This document shows, piece by piece, positions 37,901-49,820 of a stretch of DNA of 64,000 nt. The translations under genes were made by a program, and so were the position numbers. The stretch lies in the NCBI GenBank assembly GCA_004369085.1, contig ML210147.1, positions 868,001 through 932,000 of the forward strand, given 5' to 3'. Origin of the DNA: Coprinopsis marcescibilis (lineage: Eukaryota; Basidiomycota; Agaricomycetes; Agaricales; Psathyrellaceae). Numbering within the stretch: the stretch's first letter is position 1; each line of letters opens with the position of its first letter. The notes below the pieces were generated by a model. That model had not been told where the DNA came from, searched no databases, and was given only the letters and a program-made list of their open reading frames with translations.

Positions 37901-38373
37901 CGGAACTGCGATATTTGGTCCGATCCTGGATGACGACATTGCTGGTCCGTGCGCGTTACCGTGCTGTCGCTAGGCACTGCTCTTTGCCCCAACGTCAGAG
38001 CATGATAAAAGGCGAAATTAACTGGTATACCGTACGATACATATCTCATACTGGATTACATGTACTCAACTTTACTAGTAGTCAAGAATACTCTAACGAA
38101 GGAAAAAAGGTTTACCACTCGGTATTTATGTAGCTGCAAAGAGAGTTTTTTTTAGCAAAGGAACGTAGATCAAACGGTAAAAACAGCGAGAGGTATCGAA
38201 GTGCTGCAGGGAAAGAAAATGAAATATGTGGAAGGTAACCTGTTGTCGATACAGACATATATGTCACGGAATTATATCGCGTAAAATCAAAGCCGGAAAC
38301 GAGAGGAACAAACCAAAAGAGTGTGGTGTTTTATGTGTATTAAGTATGTGCCGCTGCCAAGTGACGCAATGGA
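31982..38373. other. 6.4 kb gene-free stretch
   Basis: No frame above about 140 codons and none that resembles a known family on either strand. There are no reverse transcriptase, integrase, transposase or long terminal repeat signals that I can recognise. The first 300 bases, next to the transcription factor start, are probably its leader and promoter. A short palindrome at 34903-34921 is listed separately. The rest may be decayed sequence, non-coding RNA or regulatory DNA; sequence alone does not decide. Confidence 0.55.
34903..34921. repeat. Perfect short palindrome
   Basis: GCCGAATC and GATTCGGC face each other across three bases: an 8-base perfect stem. It could be a dimeric protein site or chance. 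It lies about 2.9 kb upstream of the transcription factor start. Confidence 0.4.
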
Positions 38374-41300
38374 CTATTGTCCATCATCGTCGTCTTCATC
38401 GTTCACGCTGAACTTGATGGGTTCTTTGTTTTTCGCATTTCCAAAGGCACCGAAGTCGTCCTTGACAGACCTCACACTTGGTTGCCTCTCCATCAGCATT
38501 CCAGGATTGATCTCCCTCCTATCCTCCGTGGCAATTCCACTTGCGTTCAACCAGGAAAGTGTCTGAGGCCGACATAGTACTGCAACGAAGTTCTTCCTCC
38601 AGCTCCCGTGTGAAAATGGGTTTGGTGGTGGCGGACCTGCCCCGAGGGTCTTGTGAGCTTGATTCCTGATTTGCTCGATTGTGGTGACATTTAACAACAG
38701 AAGCTAAAGTTGAAGTTAGATAGGTCTTCTGCGTACTCGCAAAGATTAGGAACCACTTACCCGCAGGTGATAGCTCAACAAGGCAGCTACAGGCCAGATG
38801 ACAATGATGGCGAGGCAGAAAGCTACGGCTGTTCCGGGAGTGCGTCCCAGAGCCTGACCAAATGATAATGCCTGCCATCTGGTCAGGTAGAACAGTTGCA
38901 GTGCGGATGTGAGGATGATCAGAATGAGTGTAAGGGTCTAAGGCAAGAGTGTTTATGTCAGAATCACTGCTGGGGATAGGGCTGTGGAGGTAGACATACG
39001 GCGGACATCAAGAGGACGAAAAAGCTCGTATAGTTTCTTCTCCCCACACAGTTGTTGACCCATTGGCAATGATGATCACATCCGTCCACGCAATTGTCAC
39101 ACTGGATCACAGTTGAGCACTGAGTCTACACGACAAACAAACATTAACGTACCATCTTGCAGTGGCTTGACCGTGGAGGTCGGTAGGTCCTGCAGGTAGG
39201 GCAGTACTTGACGCGCACGCTATGGTGAAAATGAATATCTATCGTTGTTACGAATGATTGTAACACATACACTTCAGTTCTGACTTTGAGATCTCTGGGC
39301 ATTGGGGTCTTCAGTCCGTCTATGGGCTCGGCTTCGGGGTATGGTGGATCAGGATCGACATTCCTGGGTAAAATTCCTGGATCGCTGAATGCCTAAAACT
39401 CAACATCAGCACAGGCCCAGAAGAAGCTCAAAGGTGCGCAACATACCGTCACCAACATGCTGCTCAAAACGACACATGCAGCATATATGCAGATGATCAC
39501 AACGGCTTTACCGGCTCTCCTTGCCGCAGCATTCACAATTACAAGGCCTTCTCTGCCCGCCTCTACGCCCAATCCACCTTCTTCCCACCACCACCTGCCA
39601 ACACATCCAAACCAGACACCAGCGATACTCAGAACGACCAACAGCGTAAGCACAAATGCCCATGGGTCATCTCCACCAGTAATGATCCTCCCTCGCATAA
39701 AGAAGGAATTCCGAGATGGGTGAAGTTCGTATCTGTGCGCCACTTTAGCTCTCAGATTCGAGCTATGAAGGGTCGAGGAAGATTGAGAAGGATTAACATT
39801 CGCATTGAACAGAGGAAGCTGGGTTTGAGGCTGAGGAGGGTTAAATGGGGACACCAAAGGGTTACTGGTGGAATCTTCGGGGTATAAGAATGTAAGGAAG
39901 CCCTTAGATTTTCGCCGCGCCCTTGGTTCTTCTTCGTCTCCTCGCGCAAAACTGCCTTCGTTTCCCAACTTCGACCCATCCAAATCGACATCTCTTCTCC
40001 TCCTCCTACGACCCTTCACCTTTATCCGACTCTCCGGTATCAAGCTCGGATCAAGAGGGTGGTAAAGTGGGGTTTTCATCAAAGGATATTCCCCGGGCTG
40101 CAAGGGGGGAGGTGTAGGGTTGAAGGCGGTCGGATTCGGCGTTAAGGTCCCTTCTTCCCCATTTCCTTCGAGGCCCTCCTCCCTTCTAGTTAGCCTGTCC
40201 ACAAAATGGCCCCCGGCACTGGATATCCCAGATCTAACGGACTCGCCAGAATCATAACCTCCTTCGTCGTCGTCGTCAGATCTATAGAGTCGGCTTCTCC
40301 GCTCTTTTTTCCTGGTGCTTCCGTGTCGAGCAGCTTTGGTGGGAGTCAGCGGAATATCCTTGCTTCCACTCCCTCCTCTACTCGTCGTGCTGACCCTCCC
40401 ACCTTTGGAATCTGTGTCGCTCCCACTCTCCAGTACGGTGGTATCTGCTCCTAGCCCAAAGCTGAAGCGCTTTATAGCAGTACTTCCTACACCGCTATCA
40501 ATACTCCTCCGCAAACTATCAAATGTAAGACGGCCTTTGGACGTGCCAGAATTCCTCCGTGAGTTGGCATCATTCGAGCTCTGGGAAACGGAACTGAGAT
40601 GGAGTCGCGGCGCTGATAAGGAGTCGCGGTGGTACGCAGCGTCGATGCTAACTCGTTTACTTTTCGTCGGAGTGCTGGCGCTGGTAGTCGTATTGCTTCT
40701 CTGGACCTGTAGACCACCAGGTGTTGGAATAGACAACGTGAGACCCTTGTGATTTGATATTGGAAGCAATGGCTCCTTGCTGAGTTTCGTGGTGACGCCC
40801 TTGGGTTGCTGACCGTCACCGAGGTCCACCGACAGCCTGCCGCCACGATCTTCGTGAGCCTTGATGAGCTCACTCGAGTGGTTGGAGTGGTGATGCTGGT
40901 GGGCCGAAAGAGAGGAACTTTGGGATAACGACAGTGAGAGCGGATGGGGCGCCAGCGTTTGGGTATTATTCAGTCGTGGTGATCGCGGCTGATTCTGCTG
41001 TGAGTTTTGGTACAATGATTCGTCCACATCTTCGTCGCTGGTGTCATCGTCGGGCGAGGGCCTCATATGTGGTGGGAGAGCAGGCGAGTTGAACCTGTTG
41101 CTAGGAGCGTATCTGTCTCCAGGCCTGGATGGCCGGAAGAAGCTGGCACTGGGTTGAATCCCGCCAGCATGGGTGCTCCTGGCAGGGGATACTGGAGAGG
41201 TTATGCTTCCGCCCGCGGTGAATGCAGAGACATGGCCGACATAGTTAGCCGCCGACGCGGGGTACTGGGCGTTATGGAGCTGGATATTTGATTGGGTAAT

Positions 41301-41525
41301 AGGGAGAGCGTGTTGGAAAGGACTGGTGGTGGACGTCGGGGAATTGAGGCTGCTCGACGGCGGGAGGTGTTTGGGAACCGTCGACGACGTCGCAGTGGTG
41401 TTGACGATGGAAGTTGGCAGCGGCAGCTGGCCTAGCGAGTTACGCTTTTCATTAGACATGACATGGGTGAGGAAGGAAATGTTTCTCTGATTGCTGCCAG
41501 CATGGGCCTCGGTTAGCATTCCCAC
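38374..41525 (-). CDS. ERF2: DHHC palmitoyltransferase (Erf2-like)
   Basis: Transfers palmitate to cysteines of Ras-type and other proteins at the ER/Golgi, normally with Erf4. After a very long disordered N-terminus (about 570 residues, Ser/Pro/Thr-rich) the core begins at [20 protein letters not shown], followed by two membrane segments ([37 protein letters not shown]). [36 protein letters not shown] and the cysteine-rich domain [20 protein letters not shown] follow; the DHHC codons are at 39066-39077. Two more membrane segments precede [11 protein letters not shown] and the acidic end DEDDDDG. The frame opens with ATG at 41525, but the ATG at 41459 ([10 protein letters not shown]) is an equally good start. 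It is divergent from the CAB4 gene, 71-137 bases away. Confidence 0.92.
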
Positions 41526-41596
41526 GGTAAGACACAGTAACCTCGTTGTCTCGATTAGATTAGATTCCGTTCTCTGCTCCTGCCATCATCATCGTC

Positions 41597-42824
41597 ATGC
41601 CTCCAACAGGCGCTGAGACCGTCGCGGTAGATAGGGCCATCCTCCTCGCTACTCTTCAGACTCTTTCTCCCCTTCCATATGCCCTGGGACAAGTCATTCA
41701 CGCTGCGACCGCACTCACCAAGCAGCGTCTCGTCATAGTCTTCTTCTCCCGCTTGTTCAATGTGTGTCCCAAGGGCAGGCGGTTGTCTTATCCACAAATG
41801 CAGGCCATCTCCCACACAGAGGAGAACAACTGGAACGCCGTCCAGAAACTCTTGACATGGGCATATGTGCAAGCCACCAAAGCAGCAGTGGACCGCGGCA
41901 ACATACTGATGGATGTTACCGTCCTCCTCAAGGGCCTCAACGAGGACACTGTCTTCCTAGACGGTGTACAGAAATCTCTGGCCCCAGAAATGGTCTTTCG
42001 AGTCAGTGGAGGTACTGTTGGCGCATAAGCACAGCAGTTCAGTCGCTAACGACCCTATTGTACAGATGCGATAGGTACTCCGTTGCCGATTTCAATAGGA
42101 AACTTGCGAACATCCTACCTTCCCTACTCTGAGGAGCCTAGTCACCCAGAGGTCTCGAGTGCTTCTTACACCACTCTCTTCCGGCAGCAAGACGCGGACA
42201 ATCAACCCCATGTACCGGAACCTGAGAAACCCGGTGTTGATCACGCAATTGGAGGCGCATCAACCAGACCTCCTTTCTACCCGGTCGTAGCCCTTGGCGG
42301 CACGTTCGACCACATTCATGCAGGACACAAAATCCTACTCTCGATGGGGGCGTGGATAGCCGGCTGGAAACTCATTGTAGGAGTAACCTCCGACTCGCTC
42401 CTGCAGAAGAAACCCCATGCCAATCTCATCCAGCCCATCTCTAACCGGATACAACACGTCCGGGACTTCCTCGAAATGTTCAAGCCCAGTCTGGAGTACT
42501 TTATCACAGAAATCACAGACGTGTATGGACCGACTGGGTGGGATGCAGATATCCAAGCTTTGGTGGTCAGCAAGGAAACGCTGAAGGGAGCAGGTGCTGG
42601 TATGTTTACCCGTTCCGCGTTCCGACCTCCTATCTAACCACTTTGCAGTGGCCCAGTGCAGAAAATCGAAAGATCTCCCACCTCTCGAGACCTTTGTGAT
42701 CGACGTCATCTCAGCTACCCACGAAAGTCTGGATCACGAAGATGCAGAGGTGCTTGCGAAGTCAAAGCTGAGCAGCACATTCATCCGAGGGTGGATTGCT
42801 GAATCCGCGAAGGAGTTGACTTAA
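41597..42824 (+). CDS. CAB4: Pantetheine-phosphate adenylyltransferase (CoA synthesis)
   Basis: Transfers AMP from ATP to 4'-phosphopantetheine, the fourth step of coenzyme A synthesis. Three exons (41597-42011, 42066-42599, 42649-42824) join in phase to 374 residues. The nucleotidyltransferase signature is clear: ALGGTFDHIHAGHK with the HxGH motif near 221-226, and KLSSTFIR near the C-terminus, the ISSTxxR-type second motif. The N-terminal ~180 residues are the poorly conserved region found in eukaryotic enzymes. No dephospho-CoA kinase domain follows, so it is monofunctional, as in yeast Cab4. It is divergent from ERF2 with a very short shared upstream region. Confidence 0.92.
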
Positions 42825-43596
42825 GAGGCTTGGGCCAATGGCCCGCAGAGGGGACCACAAAGAAGAACTTGGCCGTTCATACATTGTACAACATCTAACT
42901 CGAGCATAGACTTAATGTACTTATATCGTGTACTAATCATCATTTAAAGGCTAACAGGTACTTTTACCTGCCATGTGTTCAATGGGGAAATTGAACCTGG
43001 TCTTCCAGTGATTCAAGGCCGACAGGAATACGACACTAACAATTCACGTTTCAGATACTTTGCCTCCCTCGTGAAGGGGTACTAAACAAGACAATGACTT
43101 TCGGTTTGAATAGAGGGCTATACTGCACCACATGCTCTCCTCTCTTAACCTCGACGAGATGTCTTTAAAAGCAACGTTGTGTTTCAGCCACAATTGTGAT
43201 GTGGACGTCGGATATTGAGATACCAGCTCCCATCTTTGATCGGTCCAGGCAAAATACTTGTAGCGCACAATGGCTTTGGGGTCGTGTCTGGTGAATGGTG
43301 GGCGCTAATCAATGACATATCCATGGCAAGTGATGGTACCGGCCGCATCAATCGCAACACTGCCATCTGAGATGACATTGCTCCAGGAAACAACAAAGGC
43401 ACTTTGACATTGTGCGACACCACCTCGATGTTAGCAATCACAGGGTATGCGTAGAATATCTGGTGGAAGGGACGTTTGCTCATGGACGCCGAAGATCCGA
43501 TATGGAGTGGTATATAAAGACAAAGAATCAGTGGCTTCATTTCCAAAGACAAAAACAGCCACGCTCAGTAGAAGCTCACAGTTGGCAGCGTAAAAT
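42825..43596. other. Intergenic region
   Basis: Downstream of CAB4 and upstream of the first membrane-protein copy. No gene or repeat recognised. Confidence 0.5.
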
Positions 43597-44859
43597 ATGG
43601 CTGTCACTCTGGAGGAACGAGAATGGGCAATGAACGCGCTTGTCACAACCTCGTTCACCAATGTCGCAGTATCCCTCTTCGTCGCAGGTCAGTATTTATG
43701 TATCTGTGACTTCTAGACTGCAAGAGGACTGATTCGTACTGTTGTCTAAGGAATCCAATTCTTCATGTGCATCTACAGCCTCTACGTCCTCATCGACTCC
43801 CCACCAGAGATCCGGAAAGGGAGAATACCATACATCGTCGTCAGCTTCCTCATCTTCGTGTTATACTCTCTCGCCGTGAGCTTGGAGACTGTCAACATTG
43901 TCGGCATTCTTCTGGCGTCGGCAGCGGGGACAGACGCTATCGAGATTTGGAACAGCCAGATGAACACTTGGCTCGGAGTTCTCGAGGAAGTTTGTGTCAC
44001 GTTATTAATTGCCCTTGGGGATGGACTTTTGGTACGTCAGCGTCGGTTCAGCATGATACATACTAACAAGAGAAATTGTCCTGCTAGCTTTACCGCTGCT
44101 ATATTATCTTGGGAGAAACATGGTGGTTGGTCATCCTCCCAACCCTAACATTCTTCGCAATGATCGGTAAGAGTTTACGAAACCACTGCACCAAAATATA
44201 TTTAAACAACGTACTTTCAGGAACAAGCATATGGATAACCACCCCCCAAGGAAGTATCCAATACAACATCGCAGGAGAAGGAACCCGCACAACTTTGAAT
44301 GTCGTCACAAACGTAATGATTACGGCGTTCATTGCGGTCAAGTTGTTCAAAGCCCAGAGAAGATTAGCAAAGCTCCTTCCAGAGCGACGTGGAGGGGTCT
44401 ACAGGGTGGTAAACAGTATACTCATCGAGTCTGCGTTGCCGCTGAGTCTTTTCGGCGTTGCGCATGCGGTGGTTATCTTGATTGAACTTGCACCGGATTT
44501 GCCTGATCGGGATTTCCTGAACATAATCCCCGCAAAGGCTGTTTTTGCGCTGCTATATCATACGTTTGTGGTAAGCCCTTCATTGTTTGTTAAACGTCTG
44601 ATAGGAGCGTCTCTAAGTAGATTGCTTCCTGTTTTAGGCACTCTCGCCACAAATGATCATCTTCAAAGTCACCACAGGCAAATCGTGGATGGGCACACAA
44701 GATTCGACAAAGGATATATTCTCGGGTCCTATCGCCTTCGCTCACAATACTGCATCTGATCGCTCCTTTAACATAGCCCAACATATCCAATCGGGTAGTC
44801 TGCAAAGCGGTTCCGAGTCAAGTCCGATAGATGCGGAGAAGAAGCCAGCAATGGTGTGA
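43597..44859 (+). CDS. Multi-pass membrane protein of unknown function, tandem copy A
   Basis: Not assigned to a named family. Five exons (43597-43687, 43751-44031, 44088-44166, 44221-44570, 44638-44859) join in phase to 340 residues. About seven hydrophobic segments are visible, for example IQFFMCIYSLYVLI, IPYIVVSFLIFVLYSL, GDGLLLYRCYIIL, WWLVILPTLTFFAMI, VVTNVMITAFIAVKLF and the region around LIESALPLSLFGVAHAVVIL. The tail after LSPQMIIFKVTTGKSW is polar and probably cytosolic. The layout recalls seven-helix receptors, but the pheromone receptor (STE3) and rhodopsin-type motifs are absent. Its neighbour at 45596 is a clear paralogue with the same intron positions. Transport, sensing or secondary-metabolite roles are all unproven. 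Confidence 0.82.
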
Positions 44860-45595
44860 AGCGGTTATGTGGCTACGAGGCAAGAATCCCAGGAGTAGGG
44901 TGTTATGCGAGCCGGTGTGTGTACAGGAGGAACCTGGAACAACGTAAATGTATATTCTAAAGCTAAAGTAGGCTGTCCAAACTTTTCCGACATTCTTTCA
45001 AACATGATACATTGATGATCGGAATCAGCCTTGTGTCGGATTTGTTAATCTTCTTTCCTCTTTCGTAAACGCGCAATTTGAATTCACAAGGCAAGCTTCC
45101 TTTGCCTCCAACTTCGTTCACTGCTCTCAGTCAGTAAGGAGTTAAAAGTAACAGGAAGACGATGACCTCTTAGGGGCTTCAAGATGTTGTAATGTGTACA
45201 ATCATCAATCAGTTAACGTCGTTCGCGCCCTGCCAACACTACAAGTGAGTTGAGCTTCTAACGCCGTAGCATGAATTGTCGCATAACCTGTTAATCTGAT
45301 GATAAAATCTGTGGACGATGATCAACAATGTCAAGTGACATGACAATCTATCAGGAATGTATCCAACCTGCGAAGAGACCTCCCCCCGCCCCCTGGAAAT
45401 CCCCTATCTGACGTGTTCACATATCCATATGTGTTAAAGGTAGATGATGGTACCACACACCTTGCCGAATGGGCGTTCTCTCTGAGGACCCACAATTTAT
45501 AACTGTGATGCAGCTTACACATTAAAAAGGGTTAGCCTCCAGATTCCACAGGTACTCCTAACACTTTATTCCCTCCGCCAGAGATAACAGGTACC
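44860..45595. other. Intergenic region between tandem membrane-protein copies
   Basis: 735 bases between two paralogues on the same strand; no repeat or gene seen that would mark the duplication junction. Confidence 0.5.
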
Positions 45596-46818
45596 ATGTC
45601 CGCTGTTGTACAACAGTTGGAGAGGGCGGGCAACGCTGTAATGAAAGTTGCAAGCGCTAATGTTGCGTTAGCCCTCGTTATATCAGGTATGCCCGTCAGT
45701 CTTTTCTTGTCTAGCAAGGCAATAACTAGTGTGCACAGGAATCCAGTGCTTCATGTGCATCTACACCCTCGTCGCATTCTTGCGCACCCCAGCGAGCGCG
45801 AGACAAGGACGACTGTCATACATAATGACTGGGATCCTAATTTTCGTACTATACAGCTTCGCCGCGAGCTTGGATTCAGCCACGTTGTTGAACATTGTCT
45901 TCGCTTCTTCTACTGGGAGGGATATCCTAAAATGGAGTGAGGAGACGAGCACAGTCGACACCATAGCAAGAATTGTCACAACGCTCTATATAGCCGTGGG
46001 TGATGGGTTGCTGGTGCGTTGAACAGTTGAAGACTAATTACGCTGTCTGATCTGATGAGGCAACCTGAACTCACCAGCTGTATCGATGCTATATGATCCT
46101 GGTTGACGCGTGGTGGCTTGTTGTGCTACCAACCTTGACCTACATAACGATGATAGGTCTGTCCTTATCGAGAATCGCAAGTAGAGGGACGAACTAACTT
46201 CCTGTCGCCCTACCAGTACTGAGCATTTGGACAGATATTCCACACAGCGACGTAACCTACAACATGGCAGGCGAGGGAGCTCGTGTTTGCCTGAGTGTCG
46301 CAACTAACGTCTTGATCACGGTGCTGATCTCGACGCGGCTGATCAGGACCCAGCGAAGGCTGGCCCGCGCTCTCCCATCCCAAAATTTGCAAGTTTATCG
46401 GGGCATCACGAACATCCTAATCGAATCAGCTCTGCCATTGACTGTCTTTGGACTCTGTTACGCGGTGGTAGCGCTGATGCTGATCACACCCGGCTACTCA
46501 ATGCAGGGCATGCTGAACCTACTCATTGCAAACCACGCGGCGGTATTCCCCTATCATGCATTCGCTGTTAGTAGTAAATGCTGCGAAAAGATACGCTCAC
46601 CCTGATACAATTTTCACCTCTAGGCCCTGTCGCCCCAAATGATCATCTTCAGCGTCACGACAGGACGATCTTGGGAACACTCGACTGCAGCAGAGGTCAC
46701 AAGCCCAATAGCGTTCGCCCATACATCCTCGGTGTTGAGATCACAAGGCTTGACCGAGTCTCGAGAGGCCTTCCAGTCTCGCTCGAGCATTCAAGAAAAG
46801 CCGAAACTAGAAGTGTAG
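45596..46818 (+). CDS. Multi-pass membrane protein of unknown function, tandem copy B
   Basis: Paralogue of the preceding gene. Five exons (45596-45686, 45739-46013, 46078-46156, 46217-46566, 46624-46818) join in phase to 329 residues. Exons 1, 3 and 4 have exactly the lengths of copy A (91, 79 and 350 bases) and all four splice phases agree, so the pair arose by duplication of an intron-containing gene. Shared blocks are GIQCFMCIYTL, GDGLLLYRCYMIL, WWLVVLPTLTYI, YNMAGEGAR, ILIESALPLTVFG and LSPQMIIFSVTTGRSW. The loops and the tail are well diverged, which suggests an old duplication or fast change. No function can be assigned. Confidence 0.82.
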
Positions 46819-47117
46819 GTTCGCCAGCCAGCTTCATTTGTCTGCATCTTCCCGTTCCATTATAAATCTGTCCTTACCGAATTTCGCTCCGAATTGGACT
46901 AGCCCAGAATCTGTACAGGACAATGTTTTCCCTGTAGTACATCACCAGCGAGTGCATAATAGTTCAAAGTTTGACCTAGTCATGATGAAGGAGGATAAGC
47001 GCCCCGCGAGGGCGTGTCAATAGATGGAGGATGACTGGGTGCGGTAACCGGGGTTTGCCGAAATGATATAAGAGGTCTGGGCTATCATGGTCGGCTTTGC
47101 TCTTTACTTCTGCCATT

Positions 47118-49595
47118 ATGGATACGCCGTTCGCCAACTTGCTCAATACCAACCATGTTCCTTCCGACGCTCAGCTCGCCCAGTTGCGCACCTTCCTCGA
47201 CGACGAGCCCCGCACAACGATGACCGCGTTTGACACTCAGGAGCAAAATCTTCTCAACGCCTTGGAATCCTTACGAAAGAAGAAGGGAGATTGTCAAAGT
47301 TTTATCGACAAGCACAAGGCGATAATGTCGCCGTTTAGGAGATTGCCCTTTGATGTACTCCAGACCATATTCTTGTTCTGCATACCTGTGGAGCATAACG
47401 CAGTCATGTCAACATCCCAGGCGCCTATGCTGTTGACTCATGTCTGTCACAGATGGAGGGAGGCAACTTTATCGATGCCCTCATTGTGGGCCACGCTTCA
47501 CATCCCAATCCCTGCTCAGCCGGCCGGGCCGTATCGTTCTTCATTGCACGAATACGACTCGTTCTCCGTCGCGTTCGCCGCCCAAGCAGTTGGGGCCAAC
47601 CCGCCACCGCCGGCACCATTGCGAGAAGAGGAGCATCAAGTTTTGGCGTATTGGAAAGCAGTGTATGATACATCGCTTGCACACTGGAAGAGGAAGATGG
47701 AGGTACGAATGGCGTTTGTTGAGGAGTGGCTTCGACGGGCGGGGGGTCTGAAGCTTTCCATCAACATCATCGAATGGGCCCCACCTCCCGATCGCAGGAC
47801 TATCACCCACAGTTGGAAAAACAAGCTTCCGGGACAGAAGATCAAGCTCCTCGATATCCTCAAATCCCATGCAGCTCGTTGGGAGCGTCTAGAATTAAGC
47901 GTCACCTGGCGTTTCCTTTCCGAGATCCTGTCGACCGAAGCTCCGAATATGAAGTACTTCAAAGTCTGCTATGCACCAATGTCACCCCCGAATTTCTTCG
48001 AGTCGAACTCACGGTTTGTCATGTCGCAAGTCACTAGTGACGAAGAAGAGGATCAATCGGCAGAAGAAGCTGCTGCAAGTGCAGCACAGGCAGCGGCCCA
48101 GACCATGTACACAGAAAGCAAACTGCTCAAGTCCTCAAAATTGAGCACTCTTTACCTCAAAACCCTCACTACCGACATATTTCTGCTTCCAACCCGCTGG
48201 GAGAATATCACAGAACTCTTCTTTGAAGGATATTCTAGTCGATTCCCGACGTGGACGCCATTGCCGGGGATGGGAACCCTTACGAAGTTTGGCAAGACTG
48301 AAGCGAAGGACCTGCTGACTCGGTGCCCCTGTCTGAGGAAGTGCCATCTTCTCGTCGGGAGAGGGGACCGAAGAAATCGTAACCCTCTTTCCCTCTTGAT
48401 CCCGAACCAAGCGAAGGAAGTCATAACGCTCCAACACCTGGAACATTTGTCGGTGCACGAAACCAATCCTAGGGAGGAAGAGGCACTGGCTTCTCTCTTC
48501 GAATCCTTCCAATTTCCAGCACTTCGCTCGATAGTTTTCACGACGTCCGCCCTACCACGCCTCTCAAGGCGCTCCTCACTTATCACCCTCCTTACCCAAT
48601 GCACAAACGACATCCAAAAGTTGGCAATCGACTATAGAAGCTTTACGAAGACAGATCTTTCGGAGGTCTTGGGCATGGTTAGTGAGACGGTCGAAGATCT
48701 GTGGTTGACGGTGGATTATTGGGAAACGAGAGAAGGACACTGGTATTATGAGGATGAAGCCGCGGCAGGGATGGGGGCCACTGCTGTTGGCCCTGGGGCG
48801 CAGAATCTGAACAGACCTGCTCCATCCTTCTTGATGAACGACTTCTTGGAAGAGTTGACACCTGACATTCCTCCTCCCCCTCGATCCGCTGACGCGATGG
48901 ATGAGAGTGGGGATGCGGAACCTTTCAGAGGAGTTGAGCCTGCGGTGACGGTCACTAAACGAGTACTGTGCCCCAACCTTCGCTTGTTCTCTTGCAGGTT
49001 GCGTTCGGCAGAGTTTGACGAGCCGACATTGCTCAAATTCATCAGGGCGAGGAGGAGCAATCGGGTTTTGGAGTCGGGTGCGATCAAGCAGATGATTAGG
49101 AGAATCAAGGTACTCTTCGCCGTCAAGTCGAGGGAGGAGATACCTGCGGCAGAGGGTGACAACCAGTACAATATTGGAGGGATGCTCGTTGTCGAAGCAA
49201 GCCAAAAGTTTTCTACGAATCAGGAGAAGAAGAAACCTGCACATAACATTCACTCGTATGTTTTCGACTCGCTCAAGGACGATGACGATGTGTATTTTGG
49301 AATACCGGGAGTTGGTGCGCAGAAGGATACGGAGAGAGATGTGCTGGAACAGTCCCAGGAAGCTAGGCAGGAATTGCACACGAAAGGGAGGTTACAGGTC
49401 AAACTTGGCTGGCCGCCTGAACCCCGGATCGCTTTCTTTCCAAAGGGTTACCCCGACCTGCCCACTGTCAGTGCGGCTACAATTGCCTCTAGGGTCTGGT
49501 CACCGCACTGTGGCGCATTCGGAACGATGAGTTTGCCGGGAGGGGGGTCGGCGGAGAATAGGGGGTTGACAGATTCTGGTGTTCGAATCTTTTGA
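47118..49595 (+). CDS. F-box protein, intronless
   Basis: One uninterrupted frame of 825 residues starting at MDTPFANLLNTN; seven further in-frame codons upstream lack an ATG. An N-terminal helix (about 30-75) precedes the F-box-like region FRRLPFDVLQTIFLFCIPVE (~75-95), then LLTHVCHRWREATLSMPSLW, the standard continuation in agaricomycete F-box proteins that join SCF ubiquitin ligases through Skp1. The rest resembles degenerate leucine-rich repeats in spacing but is not clear enough to count them. An acidic Ala-rich insert (EEEDQSAEEAAASAAQAAA) lies near 320. Lack of introns is unusual in this window, where nearly every other gene is heavily split. The substrate is unknown. Confidence 0.85.
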   Translation: MDTPFANLLNTNHVPSDAQLAQLRTFLDDEPRTTMTAFDTQEQNLLNALESLRKKKGDCQSFIDKHKAIMSPFRRLPFDVLQTIFLFCIPVEHNAVMSTSQAPMLLTHVCHRWREATLSMPSLWATLHIPIPAQPAGPYRSSLHEYDSFSVAFAAQAVGANPPPPAPLREEEHQVLAYWKAVYDTSLAHWKRKMEVRMAFVEEWLRRAGGLKLSINIIEWAPPPDRRTITHSWKNKLPGQKIKLLDILKSHAARWERLELSVTWRFLSEILSTEAPNMKYFKVCYAPMSPPNFFESNSRFVMSQVTSDEEEDQSAEEAAASAAQAAAQTMYTESKLLKSSKLSTLYLKTLTTDIFLLPTRWENITELFFEGYSSRFPTWTPLPGMGTLTKFGKTEAKDLLTRCPCLRKCHLLVGRGDRRNRNPLSLLIPNQAKEVITLQHLEHLSVHETNPREEEALASLFESFQFPALRSIVFTTSALPRLSRRSSLITLLTQCTNDIQKLAIDYRSFTKTDLSEVLGMVSETVEDLWLTVDYWETREGHWYYEDEAAAGMGATAVGPGAQNLNRPAPSFLMNDFLEELTPDIPPPPRSADAMDESGDAEPFRGVEPAVTVTKRVLCPNLRLFSCRLRSAEFDEPTLLKFIRARRSNRVLESGAIKQMIRRIKVLFAVKSREEIPAAEGDNQYNIGGMLVVEASQKFSTNQEKKKPAHNIHSYVFDSLKDDDDVYFGIPGVGAQKDTERDVLEQSQEARQELHTKGRLQVKLGWPPEPRIAFFPKGYPDLPTVSAATIASRVWSPHCGAFGTMSLPGGGSAENRGLTDSGVRIF

Positions 49596-49820
49596 GTGGC
49601 GGGATTCCTCATACTGTTAGCATGCATACAAATCAAATACTTTATACCTTTGTTTCATACCCCTTTTTCATTTTTTTTGCAGCAATTTCTTGTTATTCAT
49701 TCATACGCAACATTGTAACAATTATGCCTTTATTCTCCTATTGCTCAAGAGTTTGTAGTGTAGTGTACCAATGTAGCATTCAAGCATCTAGAAAACGAAA
49801 ACGAACGACCGCCTTGTGCC

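Noticed and set aside
31982..38373. Retrotransposon or DNA transposon remnant
   Set aside because: No frame resembles reverse transcriptase, integrase or transposase, and I could not find matching terminal repeats. Kept only as an unexplained gene-free stretch.
43597..46818. Pheromone receptors (STE3-like) of a mating-type locus
   Set aside because: The number of hydrophobic segments is right but STE3 hallmarks are absent, and no pheromone precursor or homeodomain gene lies nearby.
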